Below, in pieces: positions 1 to 7,833 of a DNA stretch of 64,000 nucleotides. Position 1 is the first letter of the stretch. Each line of letters begins with the position of its first letter. The stretch comes from Sphingobacterium kitahiroshimense (GTDB lineage Bacteria; Bacteroidota; Bacteroidia; Sphingobacteriales; Sphingobacteriaceae), in NCBI RefSeq assembly GCF_025961315.1, contig NZ_JAOQNK010000001.1:4588001-4652000 (forward strand). Reading direction: 5' to 3'. The notes under the pieces are model-generated. The model was given only the letters and a program-made list of their open reading frames with translations. It made no database searches and was not told the origin of the DNA. A program made the position numbers and the translations under genes.

Positions 1-684
1 CTTTTGGATGGTAAAGAAGTGACGATGGATGAGGTGAATAAAGTTCCAGAAAATAAATTAAGTATAAAGGCACTTAGTACTGGTGATTATGCAATTCAAC
101 AATATGGCGAAAAAGGTAAAAATGGCGTTGTTGAACTTAGAGATAGATCTAGAACAAAAGCTTTAAGAGATACTTCAGTACGCATTATATTTGGTAAATC
201 GAATAAGCTTCCACCATTATATGTACTTGATGGTAAAATCTATGAGGGCGATATCAATACAATAAAGCCCGATAATATAGAAAGTATAACTGTATTAAAA
301 GATGCTTCTGCTCAAGCTCTTTATGGTGCTAGAGGTGCTAATGGCGTAATTTTGATTGTCACCAAGGCTGGAAGTAAAAATAATCAGGTATCTGAAGAGT
401 CTAAAACTAATGAAGTTATGGTTCTAGGGTCTGGAAAAATAAAGAAGTCCGAAATTGATTTTTCTAAAAAATATACCTACATGGTAGATAATCAGGAGGT
501 TTCTTTGAATTATTTCACATCTATTCCTGAAAATAGTATACATTCCTATTCAATTGTTAATCCAAATCAAAAAGTGTCAAAAATAAAAGTGGATGGTAAA
601 GAACTTGAACATGTAGGTACTGACGGGCTAGTTATGGCAATAAGTAAAGCTAAACACGATAGAATGCAATCAAGAGCTAGATAA
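1..684 (+). CDS. C-terminal part of a protein with TonB-plug-like repeats (possibly M56/BlaR1-type)
   Basis: The frame is open from base 1, so the gene starts outside the window and only its last 227 codons are visible. They contain about three tandem copies of a module of roughly 60 residues. Each begins with a V/L-D-G-K or V-D-N-Q-E turn and, in the first two copies, ends with a Y-G-x-x-G-x-N-G-V-[IV] strand. The middle copy (about residues 70-125) is the best and contains IESITVLKDASAQALYGARG, the signature of the SusC/TonB receptor plug domain. No barrel follows. In Bacteroidota such isolated plug-like repeats are often found at the C-terminus of M56/BlaR1-type sensor peptidases, which is the favoured identity, but the catalytic part is not in view. 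A strong hairpin terminator follows the stop codon. Confidence 0.6.
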   Translation, partial: LLDGKEVTMDEVNKVPENKLSIKALSTGDYAIQQYGEKGKNGVVELRDRSRTKALRDTSVRIIFGKSNKLPPLYVLDGKIYEGDINTIKPDNIESITVLKDASAQALYGARGANGVILIVTKAGSKNNQVSEESKTNEVMVLGSGKIKKSEIDFSKKYTYMVDNQEVSLNYFTSIPENSIHSYSIVNPNQKVSKIKVDGKELEHVGTDGLVMAISKAKHDRMQSRAR

Positions 685-691
685 AATGATT

Positions 692-727
692 AAAATCCTC
701 AAAATCCATAAATTTTGAGGATTTTTT
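692..727. terminator. Bidirectional rho-independent terminator
   Basis: A perfect 14-bp stem (692-705 with 712-725) has a 6-base loop and T-runs on both sides. It lies between two genes that converge on it: the plug-repeat gene ending at 684 and the hexosaminidase ending at 740. Confidence 0.85.
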
Positions 728-739
728 GTGAAAGAACTT

Positions 740-2776
740 TTATCTCGGTTCAGCTACTGTGAACGGCTGATAAGGACTTAGATTAAAAGTAAAGTTGCCA
801 TTTGAATCAGTACCGCCTACACTTCTAACTTGCGCTCTGACGGTGTATTTCGCTTTGGGATTGTACTGTTTCACTTCAAAATTGAAGAAGAATGGTTTGA
901 TCTTATTTGTCCCTCTAAATTTATCTGCTAATGCGTGATGTTTGTCTGCACTGATCACCTGACCATTTTCCAAAAGTTCGACACCATCTATTTCCAAAAA
1001 GTCTTTACCTGCTGTAAAGAGGAAGCCCGCCTGCACACGACCTGTAGTATACACCTTTTTAGTCACGTCAATTGTCATTTCTTTAAACTCTTCAGTAACT
1101 GTTGCAGGACTCCATTTAGCTACCGTAAAACCGTCCTTTTTATAGTAGTCGACTTTCAGTTCGTCCAATCGATCATAATGTTTTTCCAATCGGTCTGTAA
1201 AATCTGCAAAATCTTTTTTATTCTTCACTGTCCATCCCGTCTCAGCTAGTGCCAGTAAGCGCGGGAAGTTATGGATATTCATATCCTTTAGTTCTTGTGT
1301 TAATGCAGTCCATTGATTAGCCTGTACACCTAACACCAGTTTTTCCTCATCTTTAGTTAATCCTTTACTCGGATCATACTCGTATACTTTTTCAAGCGTA
1401 TTGATATTACCGTAGGCTAGATCACTCATAGTACCGTCATTTCGATCTGCTTGTGTAATATCAAAATACAAAGGATCAGTTGGCGTTGCTACACTTTCAA
1501 ATCCATTTTCTACAGCCTTTTTGATCGCATCAGCTCCGAGCCAGCTCATAATAGCTGTTTCTTTAGGTAGATTTTTAACATCTGTCAAGATATCATTCCA
1601 TCCCAATGGTTTTCTACCTTTACTCGTGATAATTTTAGAGACGCGGGTCACAAAGTAACTCTGTAATTCAGTAACCGTTTTAATATTATTCTTTTTCATG
1701 AAGTCGATCACGTGTTGTTCCTTTTCCCATAGGTCGTGTCGTACCTCATCACCACCGAAATGTATGTATTGGCCTGGAAATAATGCGGTAACTTCAGTAA
1801 ATACATCATCAAGAAATTGATAAACAGCTTCTTTTGTTGGGTCTAAAGTATTCGGTGTAAATTGATTTCCCCAGTATCCCCATGAAGAAACAAAAGGAAA
1901 TACATGATTGGGGTAACTGTTATTATTAACGCCGAGTTCCGGATATACCAAAATTGTTGGCCAAGAGTGTCCCGGAACATCGATCTCAGGAACAATCGTG
2001 ATATGTCTTGCTTTGGCATAAGCCACAACATCGTTAATCTGCTCCTGAGTGTAGAAACCACTCCTTTCAGCAGGTTGGTGAGTTGTATGGTGGAAAATTG
2101 TTGCTTTTTCAGATGTTAGTTTAGGATATTTTTTGATCTCTATACGCCAACCCTGATCGTCAGTTAGATGCCAGTGAAAAGTATTCAGTTTATAGAGTGC
2201 CATTACATCCAGATATTTTTTGATCACATCCACGCTATAAAATGTCCGGCTTACATCTTGCATATAGCCGCGCCAGTTGTACCTCGGGATATCACTTATC
2301 GACACGTTGGGAATAGACCACTGAACATTATTAACTACCGATTGGCTTTCAATCGTACTTGGTAATAACTGTCTGAGTGTTTGAGACGCATAATACAAAC
2401 CCGTAGCAGTTTTTGCTTTCACAATGATATTATCCGATTTAATATCCAAGGTATATCCTTCTGCCGAGCTGTTTTTTAAGCCCTTGTCCAAAACAAAGTG
2501 TATCCCTTTTTTACGGGTATTTTCCGGTTCTATTTTAAGATCAAAACCTGTAGCGATTTTTATTAAACCTGCCAGTTCCTGTATTTCAGATCGATTTTCC
2601 TTATTGATGAATATCTTGGTATTGGAGGTTAAAGAAAACGCTCCATTTTGAGCAGTTAGCTCACTTGGTTTCGGTATAATAGAATAACGCGAATCCTGGG
2701 CCTCTACCTGATGAGAAAGCAATAAAATGGCTAATACAGTAAGACATTTCTGCTTTGTTTTTTGGAAATAAAACAT
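740..2776 (-). CDS. Beta-N-acetylhexosaminidase, GH20 family, secreted
   Basis: Retaining exo-hydrolase that removes terminal GlcNAc/GalNAc from glycans or chitooligosaccharides by substrate-assisted catalysis. The 678-residue product starts with a signal peptide (about residues 1-26, cleavage after VEA), so it acts in the periplasm or at the surface. A GH20b-type N-terminal domain spans about 30-155 and the TIM-barrel about 165-520. The barrel carries HWHLTDDQGWR near 201 and the HFGGDE motif with the catalytic Asp343-Glu344 pair. A C-terminal extension of about 110 residues has the beta-sandwich look found in many Bacteroidota GH20 enzymes. The gene is alone on its strand, with no SusC/SusD pair next to it, so a role in self-glycan turnover or scavenging is as likely as a polysaccharide locus. 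The family is certain; the substrate is not. Confidence 0.93.
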   Translation of the reverse strand: MFYFQKTKQKCLTVLAILLLSHQVEAQDSRYSIIPKPSELTAQNGAFSLTSNTKIFINKENRSEIQELAGLIKIATGFDLKIEPENTRKKGIHFVLDKGLKNSSAEGYTLDIKSDNIIVKAKTATGLYYASQTLRQLLPSTIESQSVVNNVQWSIPNVSISDIPRYNWRGYMQDVSRTFYSVDVIKKYLDVMALYKLNTFHWHLTDDQGWRIEIKKYPKLTSEKATIFHHTTHQPAERSGFYTQEQINDVVAYAKARHITIVPEIDVPGHSWPTILVYPELGVNNNSYPNHVFPFVSSWGYWGNQFTPNTLDPTKEAVYQFLDDVFTEVTALFPGQYIHFGGDEVRHDLWEKEQHVIDFMKKNNIKTVTELQSYFVTRVSKIITSKGRKPLGWNDILTDVKNLPKETAIMSWLGADAIKKAVENGFESVATPTDPLYFDITQADRNDGTMSDLAYGNINTLEKVYEYDPSKGLTKDEEKLVLGVQANQWTALTQELKDMNIHNFPRLLALAETGWTVKNKKDFADFTDRLEKHYDRLDELKVDYYKKDGFTVAKWSPATVTEEFKEMTIDVTKKVYTTGRVQAGFLFTAGKDFLEIDGVELLENGQVISADKHHALADKFRGTNKIKPFFFNFEVKQYNPKAKYTVRAQVRSVGGTDSNGNFTFNLSPYQPFTVAEPR

Positions 2777-2893
2777 GCTTTAGTCGGTTTTATATTGATT
2801 TAAGTCTGCTTAAAGGTAGAAAATCATTTTAAATTAAAACCAGGCTTTCGAATATCAAACGTTTGCGCTTTTTTGAGCATCGCTTTATAAAAG

Positions 2894-2927
2894 AAACAAA
2901 GCCGTTAACAGGTTAACGGCTTTGTTT
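2894..2927 (-). terminator. Terminator of pth
   Basis: A 16-bp perfect stem (2894-2909 with 2912-2927) with a minimal loop starts at the pth stop codon. On the minus strand it is followed by a TTCTTTT-type tract. Confidence 0.75.
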
Positions 2928-3490
2928 TATTTTGTGTTCAGATTGGTCATGGTCAGTTCAATACCGATATTGACAAAGCTATTGATCATCTTTACAGCAT
3001 GATCGATAAGCTGTGGCAGTTCTTTTTGCTCTTCAGGATCAAATGGCCCAAGCACATAATCCACCTGTCTGCCTTTGGTATAATTATCACCAATTCCAAA
3101 ACGCAGACGCGGGTATGCCTGCCCGCCACATAGTGCTTCAATAGACTTTAAACCATTATGTCCGGCAGCAGAGCCCTTAGGCTTGATACGTAAAGATCCA
3201 AAAGGAATAGCAAGATCATCCACAATAACCAGCGTATTTTCGATAGGAACTTTCAGCAGTTGCATGTAATAATTCATAGCCTTACCGCTTAAGTTCATAT
3301 AAGTAGTCGGTTTAATTACATATACATTATGGCCCCGTTGCTTATACTCCGCATATGACGCAAGTTTTAACGTTGAAAAAGAAGCGTTAGCTTCCTTAAC
3401 AAGTTGATCTGCGACCATAAAACCGATATTATGACGTGTGTCGGCATATTCCCTTCCGATATTGCCCAATCCTACGATAAGATAATTCAT
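2927..3490 (-). CDS. pth: Peptidyl-tRNA hydrolase
   Basis: Cytoplasmic esterase that releases tRNA from prematurely terminated peptidyl-tRNA. The product is 187 residues, the usual family length. It opens with the GLGN-x-G-x-x-Y motif and has the catalytic histidine His20 in DTRHNIGF. Other visible family residues are the substrate-binding asparagines in TYMNLSG (Asn66) and GHNGLKS (Asn112), and the Asp pair VDD near 91-92. It lies downstream of pstB on the same strand with a 90-base gap and ends in its own terminator. In many bacteria pth follows prs and ctc/rplY; here the pst operon lies between them. Confidence 0.97.
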   Translation of the reverse strand: MNYLIVGLGNIGREYADTRHNIGFMVADQLVKEANASFSTLKLASYAEYKQRGHNVYVIKPTTYMNLSGKAMNYYMQLLKVPIENTLVIVDDLAIPFGSLRIKPKGSAAGHNGLKSIEALCGGQAYPRLRFGIGDNYTKGRQVDYVLGPFDPEEQKELPQLIDHAVKMINSFVNIGIELTMTNLNTK

Positions 3491-3580
3491 TGTTTAATAC
3501 TTAGCCTGCAAAAGTAAGGAAACCTTTTCATATACAATAGTTCTTCCATGCTTTAACAAACAAAATAGCACACTCAGTTC

Positions 3581-4327
3581 TTATCCAAAGTGTCCGCTAA
3601 TATAGTTTTTCGTAATTTCATGTTGCGGATTGTTAAAGATATCATAAGTAGCACCCTCTTCCTTCACTTCACCCAGATACATGAAGATCGTTTTATCAGC
3701 CACACGTTGTGCCTGTTGCATATTATGTGTCACAATAACAATCGTATACTGTTCTTTTAACTGATGGATCAGTTCCTCTATTTTTAGGGTACTAACCGGA
3801 TCCAAAGCCGAACAAGGTTCGTCCATTAAAATAACATCAGGACGAAGTGCAACTGCACGGGCAATACACAGACGTTGTTGCTGTCCACCAGATAAACGGG
3901 TTGCCGGTTTTTTAAGATCATCTTTCACCTCATCCCACAGATACACCTCTTCAAGAGCTTTTTGAATAACAGCAGGACTTGCATCTAGATTGTTCAGCTT
4001 CAGACCGTAAGCGATATTTTCCTGGATACTTTTTGGAAATGGGTTCGCTTTTTGGAAAACCATGCCGATTCTCTTGCGTATATCCGTAACCGAGATACCT
4101 TTTTCATAAATATTTTGACCGTCGATACTGACAGTTCCTTCAATTCTAGCATCAGGAACGAGGTCATGCATGCGGTTAAAGGAGCGAAGTAAAGTACTTT
4201 TCCCACATCCGGAAGGACCGATCAATGCCGTTACTTTTTTCTCAGGAAACTCAATATCAATTCCCTTTAAAACATGTTTAGAGCCAAACCAGATATTCAG
4301 ATCTTTGGTATATAAATTATTGGTCAT
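3581..4327 (-). CDS. pstB: Phosphate ABC transporter ATP-binding protein PstB
   Basis: ATPase that powers high-affinity inorganic phosphate import through the PstAC channel. The 248 residues show the Walker A motif GPSGCGKST (about 37-45), the Q-loop GMVFQKANPFPKS that is typical of PstB, the signature RLSGGQQQR, Walker B VILMDEP followed by CSALDP, and the switch histidine in IVTHNMQQ. The start overlaps the end of pstA by 11 bases, which indicates translational coupling. No phoU follows, although pstSCAB is commonly followed by phoU; the next gene is pth. Confidence 0.97.
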   Translation of the reverse strand: MTNNLYTKDLNIWFGSKHVLKGIDIEFPEKKVTALIGPSGCGKSTLLRSFNRMHDLVPDARIEGTVSIDGQNIYEKGISVTDIRKRIGMVFQKANPFPKSIQENIAYGLKLNNLDASPAVIQKALEEVYLWDEVKDDLKKPATRLSGGQQQRLCIARAVALRPDVILMDEPCSALDPVSTLKIEELIHQLKEQYTIVIVTHNMQQAQRVADKTIFMYLGEVKEEGATYDIFNNPQHEITKNYISGHFG

Positions 4328-5174
4328 TTTTTCTGTATTTATAACGAATGTAAAATGCGGTTAAATTCATTAAGAAAACCACGATAATAAGTACGAGTGC
4401 AGTTCCATAAGCCAATGGACGCACTTCTTCTATAGATTGATGCTGTGTCGACAGCATGTAAAGGTGATAAGGCAAAGCCATAAATTCCTGACTAGTGTTA
4501 ACAGACACATCTGTGATGTAGAATGCAACACCAGTAAACAAAATTGGAGCTGTTTCACCTGCCGCCCGCGATAATGTCAAAACAACACCCGTTAGGATAC
4601 CGGGCAATGAAGCCGGAAGCACAACATCTTTAATCGATTCAAATTTTGTAGCCCCTACAGCAAGTGCCGCTTCACGCATACTCGCAGGAATACGTAGTAA
4701 CGCCTCTTCCGTTGTCGTTATGATATAGGGCAAGGATAAAAGCCCCAATGTCAAACCAGCAGATAAAAGTGAAGTTCCAAAATGTAGGCCCTGCACAAAT
4801 AATGCTAATCCGAATAAACCATAGATGATCGATGGTACACCTGATAAGTTACGTATAGAAGCTCTGATGGTACGTGTTAGCCATGTGTTTTTGGCATATT
4901 CATTTAAGTAGATCGCACAGCAGACACCAAAAGGAATTGCAAATAGCGCCGTTATCAATGTCAAGATAACTGTTCCGATTATTGGCGAAAGCACGCCACC
5001 TTTAGTCATACCATCGGTTGGTAATTCAGTGATGAAAGACCACGAGATCGCAGACCATCCTTTTGAAAAAATTTCGTAAAGGATGACAATAAGGAAAAAA
5101 CAGACTAATCCAGTAGAAAGTAATAATGAACCCCATTCAATAATGGGAGTTATTTTTTTAAAATTAAGCCGCAT
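4317..5174 (-). CDS. pstA: Phosphate ABC transporter permease PstA
   Basis: Inner-membrane permease subunit that pairs with PstC to form the phosphate channel. Six membrane segments are evident. The cytoplasmic EAA-type loop EAALAVGATKFESIKDVVLP, which docks onto PstB, is clear. The open frame extends 12 codons further upstream to 5210. The ATG at 5174 is preferred because the longer start would run deep into pstC, while this one gives an 11-base overlap matching the pstA-pstB overlap. The protein is then 285 residues, normal for PstA. It is the third gene of pstSCAB. Confidence 0.95.
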   Translation of the reverse strand: MRLNFKKITPIIEWGSLLLSTGLVCFFLIVILYEIFSKGWSAISWSFITELPTDGMTKGGVLSPIIGTVILTLITALFAIPFGVCCAIYLNEYAKNTWLTRTIRASIRNLSGVPSIIYGLFGLALFVQGLHFGTSLLSAGLTLGLLSLPYIITTTEEALLRIPASMREAALAVGATKFESIKDVVLPASLPGILTGVVLTLSRAAGETAPILFTGVAFYITDVSVNTSQEFMALPYHLYMLSTQHQSIEEVRPLAYGTALVLIIVVFLMNLTAFYIRYKYRKNDQ

Positions 5175-6054
5175 GATATTTTCTAAAACGATTAATAAAA
5201 TATTCACCAACCAGATTGGCTATTAAAGTCATGAAGAACAATACAATTGCGATGGCAAATAAAGCAAAGTAATGTGTTGTCTGAAAAGGCACTTCCCCCA
5301 TTTCTATAGCAATTGTTGCTGTAATGGTTTTGACCGAATCAAAGAAATCCTCAGGAAAAAGTGCGGCATTGCCAGTCGCCATTAATACCGTCATGGTTTC
5401 ACCGATGGCTCTTCCAAGTCCGAGCATAACGGCTGCAATGATTCCGGGAGCTGCTGCTGGAATAGTAATTTTGATCAACGTTTGCCACTTACTTGCGCCA
5501 AGTGCATAGCTACCTTCGCGATATGTTTTTGGAATAGCATGGATGGCATCTTCAGAAATTGTGATGATGGTTGGTAATGCCATAATAGCAAGTAAAAGAG
5601 AACCGTTTAAAGCATTTAGTCCATTTGGAAGATCTGTAAGCGATGCTATTTTGGGTCCTACCAATACAATTCCTAAGAAACCAATGACAACAGAAGGAAT
5701 AGCAGCAAGCATTTCGATTAAGGGTTTCAATATATTTTTAACTTTAGGACTTGCATATTCCGAAATGTAAGCTGCTGTACCAATTCCCAAAGGGATCGCA
5801 ATTACCATAGCGCCAAATGCAACAATTGTTGTACTCACGATCAATGGTAAAATACCATAGGTAGGAATTGCAGCTGTAGGGTTCCATTCACGTCCCGTTA
5901 GGAAATCCAATGGTTTTACTTCTAAAAAGAAAGAAATAGCATTGTAGAGTAACATTCCGAAGATACCACCTAAAAGTGCTAACACAAGATATCCTGTCAA
6001 TTTGAAAGTGTGCTGGGCGACACGATCAATTAAAATTCTATTTTTATACTTCAT
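5164..6054 (-). CDS. pstC: Phosphate ABC transporter permease PstC
   Basis: Inner-membrane permease of the Pst system, 296 residues with about six transmembrane helices. Recognisable PstC features are FLTGREWNPTAAIPTYGILP after the first helix and the EAA loop EGSYALGASKWQTLIKITIP that contacts PstB. The region GLGRAIGETMTVLMATGN is a strongly conserved PstC segment. It begins 8 bases after pstS and overlaps pstA, so the four genes form one transcript. Confidence 0.96.
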   Translation of the reverse strand: MKYKNRILIDRVAQHTFKLTGYLVLALLGGIFGMLLYNAISFFLEVKPLDFLTGREWNPTAAIPTYGILPLIVSTTIVAFGAMVIAIPLGIGTAAYISEYASPKVKNILKPLIEMLAAIPSVVIGFLGIVLVGPKIASLTDLPNGLNALNGSLLLAIMALPTIITISEDAIHAIPKTYREGSYALGASKWQTLIKITIPAAAPGIIAAVMLGLGRAIGETMTVLMATGNAALFPEDFFDSVKTITATIAIEMGEVPFQTTHYFALFAIAIVLFFMTLIANLVGEYFINRFRKYHAA

Positions 6055-6062
6055 AACCTTTA

Positions 6063-6917
6063 TTAATGAATAACGTAATACCCCGACGATTCGATTAAAG
6101 CTTTTCCTTTCGCATTTTTTTCAAATGAAATGAACGGTTCTACTTTTTCCCATGATGATTCCGGAATAAATTGGAATAACGGACGCTGGAAGTAGTATCG
6201 ATTTTGACGGATGGCCTCTTGGTCTAATGGCGATACAGCTGTATTCGTTTTATCAATGATTTTTAAAACTTTTATTCCTTGCTGAACATTGGTATTTTGA
6301 GATATATAACCTGCACCAACATACCCAATGCCAGATTTATCCAGTTTTACACTTTCTAAAATCTGCGAATTACCAGTCATCTCCTTCGCTGCTTGACTGA
6401 ATTTGATTTTTAATTTTTTCTTGACAAAAGAATAAGTTCCAGAACTACTCTGTCTTCCGTAGATGGTGATCGGTAAATTGCTATTTGACAATTTAGACCA
6501 GGAATCCTGTGTACCATCTAAAATTTCTGCTAGATCTTTTAGGTTGATGGAGTCAATAGGATTGTCTTTATTCACCACAAATGCCGTAGCATCTTCCGCA
6601 AACACAACTGTTCTTAAAGGAATATTTTTTTCTTTGAAGAGATCAATCTCGTCCTCTGTAAGTGGACGTGAGGAATTTGCAATATCAGCCTGCCCATTGA
6701 GGAGAGCAGTGATACCTAGACCTGAACCTCCACCGGAGATAGCTATACTGAAATCAGCGTTTTCCTTAGAGAACTCTTCTGCAAGATTAACAGCTAAGTT
6801 CACTTCGGTGTCTGAACCTTTCATTTTGATCGCATGATCGGAATCAGCACAACTTTGAATCAAAATAAGGATGGAGAACAGGAATATCTGAGGATATCCA
6901 AAAATGTGTTTTTTCAT
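6063..6917 (-). CDS. pstS: Phosphate-binding lipoprotein PstS
   Basis: Substrate-binding component of the Pst importer, 284 residues. The N-terminus is a lipoprotein signal peptide with lipobox LIQSC (Cys23), so it is anchored to a membrane facing the periplasm. The phosphate-binding family signatures are present: KGSDTEVNLA near the start of the mature protein, SGGGSGLGITALLNGQADIANSSR, and YGRQSSSGTYSF in the second lobe. It is the first gene of pstSCAB. The upstream region carries a TAnnTTTG promoter element and 11-bp-spaced TTAACA repeats, described separately, that indicate phosphate-starvation control. Confidence 0.95.
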   Translation of the reverse strand: MKKHIFGYPQIFLFSILILIQSCADSDHAIKMKGSDTEVNLAVNLAEEFSKENADFSIAISGGGSGLGITALLNGQADIANSSRPLTEDEIDLFKEKNIPLRTVVFAEDATAFVVNKDNPIDSINLKDLAEILDGTQDSWSKLSNSNLPITIYGRQSSSGTYSFVKKKLKIKFSQAAKEMTGNSQILESVKLDKSGIGYVGAGYISQNTNVQQGIKVLKIIDKTNTAVSPLDQEAIRQNRYYFQRPLFQFIPESSWEKVEPFISFEKNAKGKALIESSGYYVIH

Positions 6918-6954
6918 TACTTTTATAAAACAAGTCGAGACCTGAAGATGATCT

Positions 6955-6962
6955 CAAAAGTA
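6955..6962 (-). promoter_or_regulatory. -7 promoter element of pstSCAB
   Basis: On the minus strand this reads TACTTTTG, an exact match to the Bacteroidota TAnnTTTG element. It sits about 38 bases before the pstS start and about 10 bases downstream of the last Pho-type repeat. No -33 motif is seen; the repeats occupy that position, as expected for an activator-dependent promoter. Confidence 0.6.
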
Positions 6963-6971
6963 ATGATACAC

Positions 6972-7010
6972 TGTTAATTCGTGATAAATTCAATGTTAAG
7001 ATGGTGTTAA
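6972..7010 (-). promoter_or_regulatory. Candidate Pho box (11-bp direct repeats)
   Basis: TTAACA on the minus strand occurs exactly at 7010-7005, 6999-6994 and 6977-6972, with a degenerate TTTATC in register at 6988-6983. The four half-sites are exactly 11 bp apart, the spacing bound by tandem PhoB/PhoP response regulators. The sequence itself resembles the TTAACA repeats known from Bacillus PhoP sites. The array directly precedes the pstS promoter element. Confidence 0.6.
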
Positions 7011-7032
7011 GAATTAATTCCCTAAACTTTTC

Positions 7033-7068
7033 TTAACAAAAAAAGGCATCGATAATTCGATGCCTTTT
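7033..7068 (-). terminator. Terminator of rplY
   Basis: A 12-bp stem (7041-7052 with 7057-7068) with a 4-base loop is followed on the minus strand by eight T residues. Confidence 0.85.
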
Positions 7069-7096
7069 AATAAGCTGTTTAATAAATCCCGAAAGA

Positions 7097-7693
7097 TTAT
7101 TTTTTACCACCTTTAGTTGCTTTCGCAGCTTCTGTTTCTGCTTGACGTAAAGCACGTGACATGATAACAGATACGATCGTATCGTCAGAGTTGTTTAAAA
7201 CTTTAGCGTTTTCTAAAACTACTTGAGCTACGCGGAATGATTTACCAACTTCTAAAGATTCCATAGGAACTGCAATTTCTTGAGGTAAGTTTCCAGGTAA
7301 AGCTTTAACACGTAATTTACGTAATTTTTGAACTAATTTACCTCCTAATTTAACACCTGGAGAAGTACCAGTTAATGTTACAGGGATATTTAAAGTAACT
7401 TCTTTCTCATCATTCAACTCTAAAAAGTCAACGTGAGTAACTAAGTCAGTTAATGGGTGGAATTGAGCGTCTTGAACGATAGCCTTTACAGTTTTTCCAT
7501 CAAGGTTTAATTCAATGAAGATAACCTCTGGAGTGTAAAGTACTGCTTTCAAATCAGCTGCGGATACAGAAAGGTGAGTTTGTGTAGAACCACCATAAAG
7601 AACTGCAGGAATATTACCTTCGTAACGCAATTCTTTCGCATCTCTTTTCCCTACGCTCTGTCTTACAGAACCGCTAATAGCAATTGATTTCAT
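7097..7693 (-). CDS. rplY: 50S ribosomal protein L25/general stress protein Ctc
   Basis: Binds 5S rRNA in the large ribosomal subunit. At 198 residues this is the long (Ctc/TL5) form. An N-terminal L25 beta-barrel (about 1-92, starting MKSIAISGSVRQSVGKRDAK with PAVLYGG) is followed by the C-terminal TL5 domain, and the tail is rich in Ala and Lys. The start is supported by a TATCTTTG promoter element about 30 bases upstream. It lies downstream of prs but is separated from it by prs's terminator and has its own promoter. Confidence 0.95.
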   Translation of the reverse strand: MKSIAISGSVRQSVGKRDAKELRYEGNIPAVLYGGSTQTHLSVSAADLKAVLYTPEVIFIELNLDGKTVKAIVQDAQFHPLTDLVTHVDFLELNDEKEVTLNIPVTLTGTSPGVKLGGKLVQKLRKLRVKALPGNLPQEIAVPMESLEVGKSFRVAQVVLENAKVLNNSDDTIVSVIMSRALRQAETEAAKATKGGKK

Positions 7694-7719
7694 CTTTAAT
7701 TTGATTAAAATTTAAGGTG

Positions 7720-7727
7720 CAAAGATA
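7720..7727 (-). promoter_or_regulatory. -7 promoter element of rplY
   Basis: Minus-strand TATCTTTG followed by C, an exact TAnnTTTG match 27-34 bases upstream of the rplY ATG. No good -33 element was found. Confidence 0.5.
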
Positions 7728-7773
7728 TGTTTTTTTTGTTATAATGTTACTGTAATTGCTAATATTATAACAA

Positions 7774-7806
7774 AAAAAACCTTCCTCCATAAAGAGAAAG
7801 GTTTTT
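7774..7806 (-). terminator. Terminator of prs
   Basis: An imperfect hairpin (about 7776-7787 with 7794-7805, one mismatch) is followed on the minus strand by a run of eight T residues. Confidence 0.7.
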
Positions 7807-7833
7807 ATATGTTTTGAATTCTAAGTGGTTAAC

